Assembly: GCA_017562135.1 (NCBI GenBank)
Contig: QEYB01000533.1
Span: forward strand, 62,001-126,000
DNA: 64,000 bases
Reading direction: 5' to 3'
Origin: Dipylidium caninum
Taxonomy: Eukaryota; Platyhelminthes; Cestoda; Cyclophyllidea; Dipylidiidae
Each line of letters begins with the position of its first letter. Position 1 is the first letter of the stretch. The translations under genes and the position numbers were made by a program. Of the stretch, positions 22,789-33,362 are shown piece after piece. A model generated the notes under the pieces. The model was not told the DNA's origin, did not search any database, and saw nothing but the letters and a program-made list of their open reading frames with translations.

Positions 22789-25132
22789 CTAAAACGATAT
22801 CATTTTAGATAAAGAATTTATTTTAAATACTTAAGTCCCCAAACGTTTTAGACTATATTTTTACGAGACAGTATATTTTAGGTTTTTGGATTCCCCTTGA
22901 TGCTGAAAATAAAACGGGAAGGACAACCAATATTTGTCACATTCTGAGGTTTTGCTTCAAATGATATATAAAAACAACAAGGGCAGAACTTCAATCAAGA
23001 CGTTCGTAGTTTATTGCACAGGCATTTCTGTCTACCGAGCATCTTATTATTGGAAACGTATGGCTATCATTTTCATTACGTGAACCATAAGTTCCAAATT
23101 AAAGCGCTTAAATTTTGTAAGTTGAGCTCCTAGGCTTTCAAGACCCTGAAACTAACCCTCGCATTAAAACTTATTCGGTTCACACCTAATTAACTTATTA
23201 CAAACTGTTATGACTTTGAAAAGTTAAAAGGCCTCCTAAGTCGTAAAATCAAAAACTGAACTTAGTTCTACGAAGGTTGTAAGATGATTTCCTAGTCAGT
23301 ATGACATTCTATAACATTCTGTTGCAGGGAATGACGTAGCTAACAAGGTATTAAGGTTATTTTTCTAAAAAGGGCTTGTTATCCTAAATGACTTGTGTTT
23401 GTGTAAAACCAAACCTCCTCTTTCTTTGAACTGGTCCAAGTAAACTAGAGAGATCTTTTATTCATTTCAAACAAGACTCTACTTACTAATACTATGGGCT
23501 GAGGACTTAGCGATTCCTCCCAAACATTTCTAGCAATTACCATTTGCCTTCAGTTTTGGTCCCGAAAGCCCCCTTACACGGACCTATTTACCCTCACAGG
23601 CCTTGCTACAACATATTTATGAAGTATTTCTATTAATGAATCAAGTTTATATTTCAATTTAACTTGCGAACTCGCGCTTCAAACACTCAGTTACAGATAA
23701 CATCTCTCTCCTCCTAGTCATTCACACAACCTCTTCAGCCGACCAATATTGTTATTAAAATGGCTCCACCCGGTTGAATTACAGTTTTCATAGGACTGTT
23801 TGTTGAGAATTTGATCCCTTATTTAGGCATTCAGCACGACATTCCGATGAGGCAATTGTTAGAAGTGGAGACTTAACGAAATGTAGTGTGACCTTTTGAC
23901 ATGGTACTTGTGATTGCTCCTGGTTTGATGGCTCTCCGCCTTGAAATGAATTCTTACCGTTGACTAATTCACCCACAACCGAACTGATAAAATTGATTTA
24001 GATAAGGAAAAGGGACTTTTCCGACGGAAATATTTCGAGTGTTCTTTCACCGGTACACACTAATATCCTCTTTCGAGCTCCGCTTTCTTCTGACCTGTGT
24101 CTATGATTACGCTTTACTTCTGCCTGGTGCAGAGGTGAAAAGCTGATATGCAATGGGACGTGAGGGAAAGGAAGAAAGGGAGGCAGTCGCCGCAAACTTA
24201 TCTCCAATATTCGTTTGTCACATTTACTACTCTATTTTGCTTTTGGGGTCAGAGTAATCTCTTTGCAGCTAGTTAATGAAATATATGCAACGTGGTCATC
24301 TTTTAGAAGAGTTGTTTCCTTCGCACGGACGATAATCCACATCAGTGACGTGGAACATGTTGCATCATTGTAACGAAATTCTTTTATAGTGAACTAAGTC
24401 GCATTGCATCAGGGTCCATCTAACGAATAAGCCTCCTTTCTAAAATTTTGCTCTGCTCCAAACCACAATCAATCGGTGGCGCTTTAGTAGAATTACCATG
24501 AAAGAGGAACTTCGCCATCATCCTCGTGAACCTCATGTAGGTGAAAATAGCGTTTCAGAAAATTCTGTCCATCGACTTTGTCGGCGAGTGCACGGGATGC
24601 CGGTTGCCTCTCCTACTTCGCGGCTATCGCAGAAGGCGAGAGTAAATCAACTAATACCCCGCCAAATACCCACTTAACTGAGAGTGAAGAGTCCCAATTC
24701 CTTTGATTAGCAGCCAGGAGGAGCGTGGGCTTCGTTGGGACGAATGCACTGAAATGGTGACGCAGGTGGAGGAGATGCACCTGAGATATCTCTGATCCAG
24801 TCAGCATTTGCGGAGGCTTGAGAAGAGCACAGTGCTATAGTAAACACTTTAGTATCCTAAAGGGTGTGAAGTGAATGGTGCACGCAAAATCCACCACTTA
24901 ATGCGAGTGAAGGCGTTTAGCAGATGCCTACAAGGTACTACACGTGTTAGTAGGGTGTTCTAGCCGAAAGTGCGCTAACTCTTGAGACAGCCAGTGTGAG
25001 ACCTGTCGCCAAAACTTTCTCCCTATTCGCAATGGCCATACGCAGCAGTGACGGTCATGGGGCGCTGCAAGAACAGTCTGTTTTCCCTCCCTTCCGCGGT
25101 GGGATAAAACTAGACGAACTTTTCTTTAGCTG
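22789..25132. other. Intergenic region between NELFCD and the MYT1-like gene
   Basis: Mostly AT-rich up to about 24,000, then closer to balanced. The NELFCD promoter and any 5' exon should lie here. I cannot pick out a TATA box or a convincing first exon. No recognisable coding sequence. Confidence 0.6.
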
Positions 25133-25138
25133 TTTATT
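25133..25138 (-). promoter_or_regulatory. AATAAA polyadenylation signal for the MYT1-like gene
   Basis: AATAAA on the minus strand, about 113 bases beyond the stop codon at 25,251-25,253. Confidence 0.5.
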
Positions 25139-25250
25139 GCTGGCTGTTGAAGGCATTGCCAGCTGCTTTTAGCTTAAATGGTGTTGTCAAATCAGGCGTT
25201 CGTGAAGCAGCCACAACACTGATTATGTACAAAGCGGGATGATGTTCTTG

Positions 25251-25446
25251 TCAGCCACTCAGTGGCTCCTGCCTCGCGAATGAGTCGGAGCCAGCAGCGC
25301 TGCTCCCACCAGTGGCTATTAGGAGTTCAGCAGAGAAGTAGGACCCCTCCGATTTGGGGACTTCGTTGGCTACCGAGTCATGAGGCTGGTTCGGCGGGAA
25401 GAATTCGTTTGTCGCGGCTTTGGCATTCAATGCATCTGCCTTCATC
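25251..25446 (-). CDS. MYT1-like terminal exon
   Basis: A very strong acceptor (TCTTCTTTTCCTTCACCAG) is followed by a phase that exactly completes the open codon of the finger 2 exon. It encodes [20 protein letters not shown], then a Ser/Ala/Gly-rich tail, and stops at TGA. No domain is recognised. Support comes from phase, acceptor strength and the poly(A) signal downstream. Confidence 0.7.
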
Positions 25447-28307
25447 CTGGTGAAGGAAAAGAAGACTACATTATTTTCCCTGGGCGACTGTTGACCTCTC
25501 GTCTCTGGTAATCTAAGAACAGTGCCCGTAGATTGCCAAGCAAATGGCGAGAGTAAACCCTGCAGTCCTGAGTGTGGAGCGGATGATAGGAGCATGATGC
25601 ATCACCTCTGCATCACCAAAGTAGTATCCGTTATGGAAGTTAGAGTAGTAACGAAAGGAGTAATTTGTGAGTAAGTGGGAAGTGGCCTGCTCCCTCGGTG
25701 CTTCTCTTCCCCATGGCGCCTCACCATACTAAGTGGATTGTCATAAATGTTAACTGCGGTGGAAATCTATTTTCCCATCCCAGGTTGGAGGTAGGAGAGT
25801 TGGTTATTGCTGAAATGCATTCGACACTGCACATCAGCATTGTTGTAAGCGGAGAGTGAACCCTTTTAGCCAACTCGGAATCGGTGGAACGAGCAACTCC
25901 TCGGCTGCCGGTTCGAGGGTCACACAATGCCGAATCGGAATGGAACATGACACTTGAGCACAATTGGCAATGAATATGGTCGTACTGTGAGGCGGAATTA
26001 ACCGTGTGTGGAATCAAACCGCTGACCAATTGTTTGATACCATTTTCTACTATAATAAACTGAATATGGGGATGCACCACATGATTTCACCTTGTCTAGC
26101 CCGGCTCTGCTCTCGTGACTACTTATCTACTCCAGTTTTCTCCTTCTACAAGCTCTATTGGTCTATTACTGTTCCCCCCTGACAGAAGGCCGGACACGAC
26201 AGCTGCTGGTATGGACGACGGGAGAGAAGCCAAGTCCATGTGAGCAAGTTTAGGTAAGGTTCAGAACAATCGCCTCGCGCTAAATGCCGAGAGAAAGGAC
26301 CTGTGACGGGGCTGGGTCCCCTTCTGAGGGCAAGCGGGAGTCGACTTACGGGAAATCCGCATTCCACTGAGTGCCAGGTTCGTTTGACTTGGCCCTGGTG
26401 TGCAGAGAGGAGAGGGCCTGGAGACGCGAGAGACTCAGACAACTAAACTGAGCCTGGGCCTGGGCCTGTTGATGGCTGCGATAGGCCAGGATCTGGTGTT
26501 GACGCTTAATTCCCAACAGATGAGCCCGCGGACATCCACTGAGGCTGCGGTGGCTGGTATAGTTCCGGGTCACGTGGCCAGAGCCGTCGCATCCAGGAGT
26601 GGGGCATCTATGCGAGCAGAAAGACAGATTAGAAGTGAGGTGCCTCGCTGCTCTCTGCTCAGCCGAAGCGGAAGGCGTTCTTCGCGAGCTTCATCTCGCA
26701 CGGAGGAGATTAGTGCACTCAACTACTGAATAATGGCCTAAATTTCATCATCTCTTCTTTTTCCCTGTGCTTCTGCCAACTAAGGCTGATAACGATGGTA
26801 TAAGAGAAACTAAAACCTGTTTAATATACGAAAAATCTCAAAATATAGCACTTTCTTTCAGTCTCAATTGTTTAATTCAATTCAAAGGGGAAACCTGTTG
26901 GCTGGGCGAAAAATCGGTCTTCTACACCATATTAAAGGGGAGAAGCAAGCCATGGTTCATCCTCCCTCCCAGCTGCATAATGTGGACCGTCTCGCCACAC
27001 GAAGTGCACGTTAGCATCGAGAGGCTTTGTACACGTCCTCTGCGCTCTGAATGGTTTTCGCCTCGGGGGAATGGTTCACCCGTCGTCCTCTGCGCCAAGA
27101 AGAAGTACTTATCAATTAACTGTTTCATACTCCGCTCCTTCAGTAGTCGTCCAACATGACATGTTCCTCCAGCTTCCCCGCACATTGAAATGGAGTCATC
27201 CGTCGTCTCGACTGTTTCGCTCGTTTGTCGAGGCATAGGCAGGGGAGAAGACACCAGTCGCAGACACTTTCCTTCAAACAACTCACCGTGAAATGTCGAT
27301 GAGATCCAAATTGTTTTAGGCAAGCGTTTGTTTCCAAAACTCACTCATATTTTCACTGAATGAAATTCTGCATCCCATAAATAGCCGTGGTATTTCATCC
27401 CAATTAAGATTTCCTTGAAACTCGGATTCCATGAGACTTTCCACCTGCCAGTAGTGCGGTATCGCCATCACCGGAAAGTATCACGTGGATAGTTTACGAA
27501 AGTTATTGTCATCTCTTTTGCCATACTTTCCATGGAGATGGGTTTAAAGAGGGTAGGGGTGCGGATAACAGGGGGCCTGACTGCGGGCACTGGAGGGCGT
27601 CCTGTTTGCCCGCAGCCTAATGCCCTGGTTGGCATTCCTGGCGTCAGAGGTGTAGACGAGGGACCCACCTGGGCCGAGCATGAAGAACGCGCCGATGGCC
27701 GCATTTCCTCATCCCAACCGACATCGGCAGTTTCATACACACCCTGGAAGTCCTTATTTCCCACTGTATTTGAGTAGTGGTGAGCGTTTTAACTATTCAA
27801 GTTAGAAAATTTTCCGACTGTCCGCGACGCTTTACCTCCGTGAAAAGTGGAACGAATCATACGACCAAAGTGGGCATTTGACTGGTTATTTGATCGCTCT
27901 AAGTTTTTCAACGCCATATCCTGCTTTGAAGCGTCTGCTCAACTGTGTATATACCACTGCCCGTCATCTGGACTGGCGAAAATATCAGCGGAGGGTAGGT
28001 GAAAAGGTGAGTCTCTTACTTCTGTTCCACATGGAATGCCTGAACCATCGCCTTATCGGCTTTGGGACAACCACTGATGCTGCGGTGTGAAGCGTAGTTG
28101 CCGGAGGCGTGATTGCTGCCGTCGCATCCGGGCACGGGGCACTGCAACAGCTTCCTTCCGGGCCGTCGAGCCGAGGAAGTCTTCGCACCGGCTGAATTCT
28201 TCGATGGCACCACGGTGGAGGACGCAGAGGTGGAAGGCGGAGAAGAAGTGGATATTGGCAAGGAAAGATCCTCCGGATACTGATGGCCTGTCTCGAGGTG
28301 GTGGATG
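25251..28307 (-). CDS. MYT1/ST18-type CCHHC zinc-finger transcription factor, 3' part (5' exons not found)
   Basis: The MYT1 family are nuclear DNA-binding factors best known in neural differentiation. Three minus-strand exons join with matching phase-2 junctions. The first holds a finger of form C-x4-C-x4-H-x7-H-x5-C at 28,067-28,141. The junction creates a lysine directly before a second finger of the same form (26,532-26,606), so the pair is separated by the linker [16 protein letters not shown], the same layout as vertebrate tandem MYT1 fingers. A basic patch (ARRPGRK) precedes finger 1. PEDLS, the PxDLS form of a CtBP-binding motif, is encoded at 28,262-28,276. After finger 2 come a Q/A/H-rich stretch and a short low-complexity tail ending in TGA. 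I see no C-terminal coiled coil like that of vertebrate MYT1. Upstream exons are not recognised, so the N-terminus and total finger number are unknown. Confidence 0.87.
26350..26607 (-). CDS. MYT1-like exon with CCHHC finger 2
   Basis: A strong acceptor (pyrimidine tract then GCATAG) precedes [20 protein letters not shown] and SLSGCPRA. A glutamine/alanine/histidine-rich segment follows. The donor is GTAAGT in phase 2. The first base completes the codon left open by the preceding exon. Confidence 0.92.
28020..28307 (-). CDS. MYT1-like exon with CCHHC finger 1 and PxDLS motif
   Basis: Ends at a GTAAGA donor in phase 2. The likely acceptor is AATTCCAG at 28,308-28,310; an in-frame stop lies a little upstream, so the exon cannot extend far. 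It encodes [17 protein letters not shown], a Ser/Thr/Pro-rich stretch, ARRPGRK, then [16 protein letters not shown] and the rest of the finger. Confidence 0.85.
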
Positions 28308-30982
28308 CTGGAATTTCCACGGACAAATGACGACTTCTCAATTTACTGGGTGGTGTTCCAAGACCAAGTCAAGCCGAAAATTAAACTGTAAATACACGTG
28401 ACGACGGTGCAACCTCTGCCTAAGTTATGTGCCTGCACCTTGAAAGTGACTTAAATGTCAAAGTTCTCCTCGATAAAAATGTCAATTTTCGCGCTTAAGT
28501 AGTTATGCAAGCCGTTAATTTGACTCGCTCTCAAACCAATAGAGAAGACGGTTTGGGCACAAATTCAGAGGAGTTTCGAAGCGACCTGTGCGGTATGAAC
28601 TTTGGACTTACGCAAACCTTTACTCACGTGGTTAGTTGGGCTGCCTGACTTGAAAGTGCTCTTTCTTCCGCCTCTTCTAAAGGAGTCACCGAAGAGTCGG
28701 TGGGTCGTGATCTTTCAATGCTCCCGCGGCTCTCTATGGCTGTGACACTCGTGTCCCATTAAACTTTAGAAGTCCATCTAGTTGCGCCCATCACCTAACT
28801 TGAAGTTATCGGTAGAAAAACAAAAGTGTCCTCCCATTAAGTTTCTTAAGATGTTGCTCTGTCCTGCCAGAAAGGTTTACTCGAGGATGTTGAATGGGAT
28901 GTGGGGCCTTCGAGCTCATGAAATCCAACCGGGTGGTTAAACAACCAGCCTCTTTCGAATGTGCTGTCGGATTCACAGGCAAGGCTATGATGGTGACTGT
29001 GTAATTAATCCGTTTAAACAAATATTTTGCCGTATTGTCATACTATGCCTTGGTGGTTTGAAAGTGAATTTCGCAAGCGTTGCACCCTCATGTTCCCGAC
29101 AAGTTCTGCTTCAGGACCTGGCCAAGTAGACAGCGAGGAGCCACTCCACCCTCCCACATTCCTTCTCGAGCATCACTGGGCTGTGGAACTGGCTCTCGGG
29201 GACATGAAACTATTTTGCCCAATGCTTCAGAGCTCTATTCGGTGTATCTCCTAATCCTTACTGAACGGTACTGAGCAACACGGTATAAAGCATTGGGGAA
29301 TGAAGAGAGCTGTTATGGCGATCAGTCCTACTTAGATGAGACATACCAACATTTCCATTTTGAGGCAGATTTCAACCTGCTCTAAGCGGCGTCTTCCACA
29401 ACAAGAATGGCTTTGAAATATTATGAACTCTCACTTGCAAACGCTTAACTTGAAATGATTACCTGGACGGATTGGCGTCCCTCTTCTCCTTGGACAAGAC
29501 AAATCAATTGGTCCCTCCTGCGGATCATTCAGTGAACCGTAAGGCAGTGACTTCTCCTCCTCCTCCTCCTCCACCTCAACACGGCGAGGCCCGACTTCCA
29601 CTCGTCTGGAGGATTAATGCCAAAAAGGGATGCAGGAGAACTGCTGCTCCTTCATCTTCTGTCGAGGAGTCAAAGATTTGACGGGCACCCTGAACGCCGA
29701 TCGGTAGAAGGACCCGATTGCAACTGCAGGTTGGGCATGATGTGCCTGTTCCCGGAGCCGTTGCAGGTCTTGCTGACCGCAGTAGAGGTTTGAATCACTT
29801 GCAGAGAGGAGGTAGCAATTCTCCGAGCTCATTATCTCCATTGCTCCTGTTATTCGCTACGCACTTTAAAGTGCAACAGTTATCATGCAACGTCTGCTGC
29901 AAGCTTTGATATCATAGGGCTCCAGCCAATCAGCACAATCGCGTCTGTGGTCACTTCGTCGTGGAGGCGGCGTGATCCAATCGGGAGCGGGAAATGGCGC
30001 GCTCTCGTCGCAGGCCTAAGAAGGGCATTGGACGAAATGTCCGCTATTCCGCCATAAAACTAATTTTTAGGTGGTTTTAAAAAAATGTAGCTTATTTGCA
30101 AGCTTTCATTATTCCGTTTTCGTGTCTAGTTTCCCTGATGTTTTACTTAAAACCACTTCTTGAAACTAATGTGAAATGAAGTGAAAAGATTTTCCCCATT
30201 TCCCTCGTACCCTACAACCGCGTAAACATTTTGGGGGGTTATTTTTCTTCACATTATTCAAAGAGAGTCTCACGCAAACTAATCTGCGGTGAGGTCCTAT
30301 GGAAAATGTCTTGGCGAACCTTACTTAGATGGGAGGGTGTCGAAGCTCTCCGGCCTTTCTGTTTACCAGGTCGTCTGCTCAAGGCAAAGTCTGAAAAAAT
30401 CCAAATTGAGCATGAGTTTGTCGCAGGTCGAGGATCGCGGGAAATTAAAATTGACCTTCATAAAGTTTTCTCTAGTAAGAAGTCAGACTGACACAGCAGT
30501 GGTAATAGAAACCAATTCCATCACATAAAGTTGCGCCAATTTTTACCTTCGATCACCTCTCATGCGTAAACTTTAGTATTCAACTGAGAGAAGGCAATTA
30601 AGACAGGTAAGTCACATAGCACTTATGGTAAGTTCTCCTATGTTTGATGAAATAGTGTAAGCCTCGTGCGTGGCAAAACAATATCTTTTACATGACAGTC
30701 TGTCGCCTTACCGCAACGACTACCGCTGAGGCACTGATGCAGGTGAGGAGGGAAAGGAGTGATAAGAATCCAAAAGATTATGTCCCTTGCTGTGTCGTGA
30801 CTCGTTTGAGGTTCCCTCAAATTGGAAACAGGCAGCATTTTACGCTAGCAGAAATAGTGAAAAATCCGGAGAGTGGGGAGTGGGGGTAGATTTCTCTCAT
30901 CCAGGCCTTATCTCCACCTCTGCGTCCACGCCTACAGGTGTGAGAAGAGCCTTTTACTTTCCCACAACGAAGAGTGGCGAGA

Positions 30983-31007
30983 TATGCACACATACACACA
31001 CACACAT
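30983..31007. repeat. CA dinucleotide microsatellite
   Basis: Short imperfect ACAC tract on the plus strand. Confidence 0.8.
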
Positions 31008-31150
31008 AAATGCATAGACGACATGTGAACTTTGGGCCAGTTGGGCAATTAAAATTGGCGAACAGGCAACGCCACACCACGGCCACCCACTCGGTTGCCC
31101 GTGGTCATTGGTGTGAGGGAGAAAGGGCGAGGAGAAGGCGGTCCAGGACG

Positions 31151-31200
31151 TGGGGTGGGGTGGGGGGGGGGGGGACGGGGGCGCGGGGAGGGTCGAGGCA
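31151..31200. repeat. G-rich tract with a 13-G run
   Basis: Runs of GGGG, GGGG and about thirteen G close together on the plus strand. Four or more G runs within 50 bases fit the usual G-quadruplex pattern; folding is inference. Confidence 0.75.
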
Positions 31201-32140
31201 ATTAACCTAGATTTCGCATTTACCTGGTCATTTCAAGGATGCCCCGGAGACCAATTTATCCAGCACAAGTGCGCGGTGTTGCAGCGAGATGTCGCTCACC
31301 CACTCACGTCTCCCCAACGAAGGCAGTGGTCTAATGCAATCCGCCAGCGACTTTCGTGCCAACTTGGTGTCACAATTAACTGAGTAGGAGTGTGAAAAGT
31401 TTTTTGCTCTGCTTCCACTCAAACCTCCGCTACTGGTGGGTGCCATGGCGTCTTGGTGCTCGTATGATGCGTGGGTTGGAGAGGATAAGTGTCAGGAAAG
31501 CAATTCTCACCACCAAATTCCACCATATTTGATGCACATTCCGACACCCACATCCACGTTTTTTTGTTGCATTAACATGTTTCTGTGGTGAAGATTCCCC
31601 CCACTGTCTAAAGCTTCTTCTTCTTTCAATGGGGTGACTTCAGGCACAGAGAAAAGGCAGCCCGCTTAACCTGCTGTTTGTGCACCGAGGAGTCTCACTT
31701 CTGAAGGGGAGTCCAAGTTGAGGCCGAAATATGGAGACAATTACCGATCGAGGGACGGGATTGCACCCTCGGCTTATGGTACCGCCACTCCGCGAAGGAA
31801 ATCACGCACCGGTGCCACTCCGCACCAACCCGTAAAAATACGCGGAGGTGGCATAGGCTCCCTCGTCATTGCAACTTCTTTCGCAAATGCTCGACGCTAA
31901 CAGTGAGGGGGAAAGCATCTTTCCATGGCCCCTCCACTAACGGGCGATGGGGCGGTACTTCTCCTGGGAAACGGTCGCAGGCGCAGACTACTTAAAGTTT
32001 CCGATTAGGGGACTAATTGCGGAGCGAGTGCACTGAAACCAGTCCACATGTGGTGGAGGCAGATAAAGGGGAGACGGAGGGAGGAGGATAACTTTTCCTC
32101 AAAAGGCACTTTTATTTGCGTATATGCTGGGGTGGGGTCG

Positions 32141-32142
<2 letters not shown>

Positions 32143-32171
<29 letters not shown>
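32143..32171. repeat. GT dinucleotide microsatellite
   Basis: About fourteen uninterrupted GT units. Confidence 0.95.
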
Positions 32172-32172
<1 letters not shown>

Positions 32173-33116
32173 ATTCGTCCAGATGGTCAGACGGTGATTT
32201 AATAACGCCTCCGCAGTGGCGCCAGTTAGCAAATTTCTCCCGAATTTTCTTCCCTCAACTCGCATTACTCCTCTTCCTCCATCCTTCTGTTAGTTCTCGC
32301 TAAGTCACTATTGCACTCCCTAGAAGGCTCCATTTCAACCAGTTGCATCGACCCAGTTACCTAGAAGTTGGTAGACAGGCGTCGCCAAACGTTCTGCTCT
32401 GCGGCCAGCTAATCCGCTGGTGTAATTAGAAGCAGACTGCAATCCGCTGGAGGTGAGGGACGGGGGCTGGGGCTGGGGGTGGGCTGGCACAAACGGAGTT
32501 CAACGCCCGCCCCTACACTTCACCCTCACCCTTCACACATGGGTATCCACCAGCGAAGTGGATACTTTCTGGCCGAGGCAATTCAGGTCACCATTCATTG
32601 CCCTTAGAATTGGTTTAACACGTGTTTGATGGAGGTTAATGAAATACATCAAATCTACTATAATTTCCCAAAACTCGACAAATCCCTTTTTGAGTTCGTG
32701 CATTGGACACCGTCGAGGCTGACATTATTTCTACTTGTAAGATGGCCCTAGTCAACGGCAGACTTTTCAGCCACTTTTACGCCTATCATTCAACAGCCGA
32801 TCAACAGCACATTATGTCCCCCAACCTGGGACCGGTACGGGCATCTTAGTTGCAATTAGAGGTCCTTCTACTTGTCACCGGTTTGAGTTGCCTTCCAACG
32901 AAATGCCGCTTCGGGATTATTGGAATGAAAGTGCCTGCACCCGCCGTCTTCTTCCCCACGAAGTTGAGACATCCCAAGTCAGAGGCATCTAGACAAGGCT
33001 GTACAGATGCAAGAATGCCGAGCCATTTTAGTTAAAATACTATTTTGATATCGTCTTCGCACATTCCTTGTTCCAGAACGTTTTACACATCGACAGCCAC
33101 ATCTACTTTGGAATAG

Positions 33117-33362
33117 GCAGTAACTTCGTGGGGTGCCCGCAACAATCGTAAGAGGACTTGGATCGCAGCCTACAAGGTGTGGCTCCGTGCGGCCCCGACT
33201 GCCTTCACACCAAGAGGCCCTTCTATTTCCACCTCCGGATTGTCTACTGACCTTAACGTTTATTTTGTGCATGAGGACGAAGCGCTCAGAGAAAACCTTG
33301 AACTTGTTGACGTGGACAAATGTCCCACCTCCTCGACTGCCGACGCATGGTGGCGGATTTAA
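33117..33362 (+). CDS. Possible exon, unidentified
   Basis: An open stretch follows GGAATAGGCAG and ends with TAA; a strong donor, AAGAC|GTAAGT, lies a few bases past the stop in another frame. The frame reads TDLNVYFVHEDEALRENLEL and onward with purine-first codons that look coding. Nothing identifies a family and no partner exon was found. A chance open frame is quite possible. Confidence 0.2.
   Translation, partial: AVTSWGARNNRKRTWIAAYKVWLRAAPTAFTPRGPSISTSGLSTDLNVYFVHEDEALRENLELVDVDKCPTSSTADAWWRI

Noticed and set aside
27468..27764. Minus-strand open frame rich in Pro/Thr/Gly lying between the two zinc-finger exons, considered as an extra MYT1-like exon.
   Set aside because: The exons on either side join perfectly in phase 2 to give a contiguous finger-linker-finger; including this frame would break the MYT1 linker. 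It could only be an alternative exon.
29685..29765. Minus-strand text CNGSGNRH followed by SGCP, resembling part of a CCHHC finger.
   Set aside because: The first cysteine pair and the second histidine are not in place and the spacing is wrong; the resemblance is partial and probably chance.
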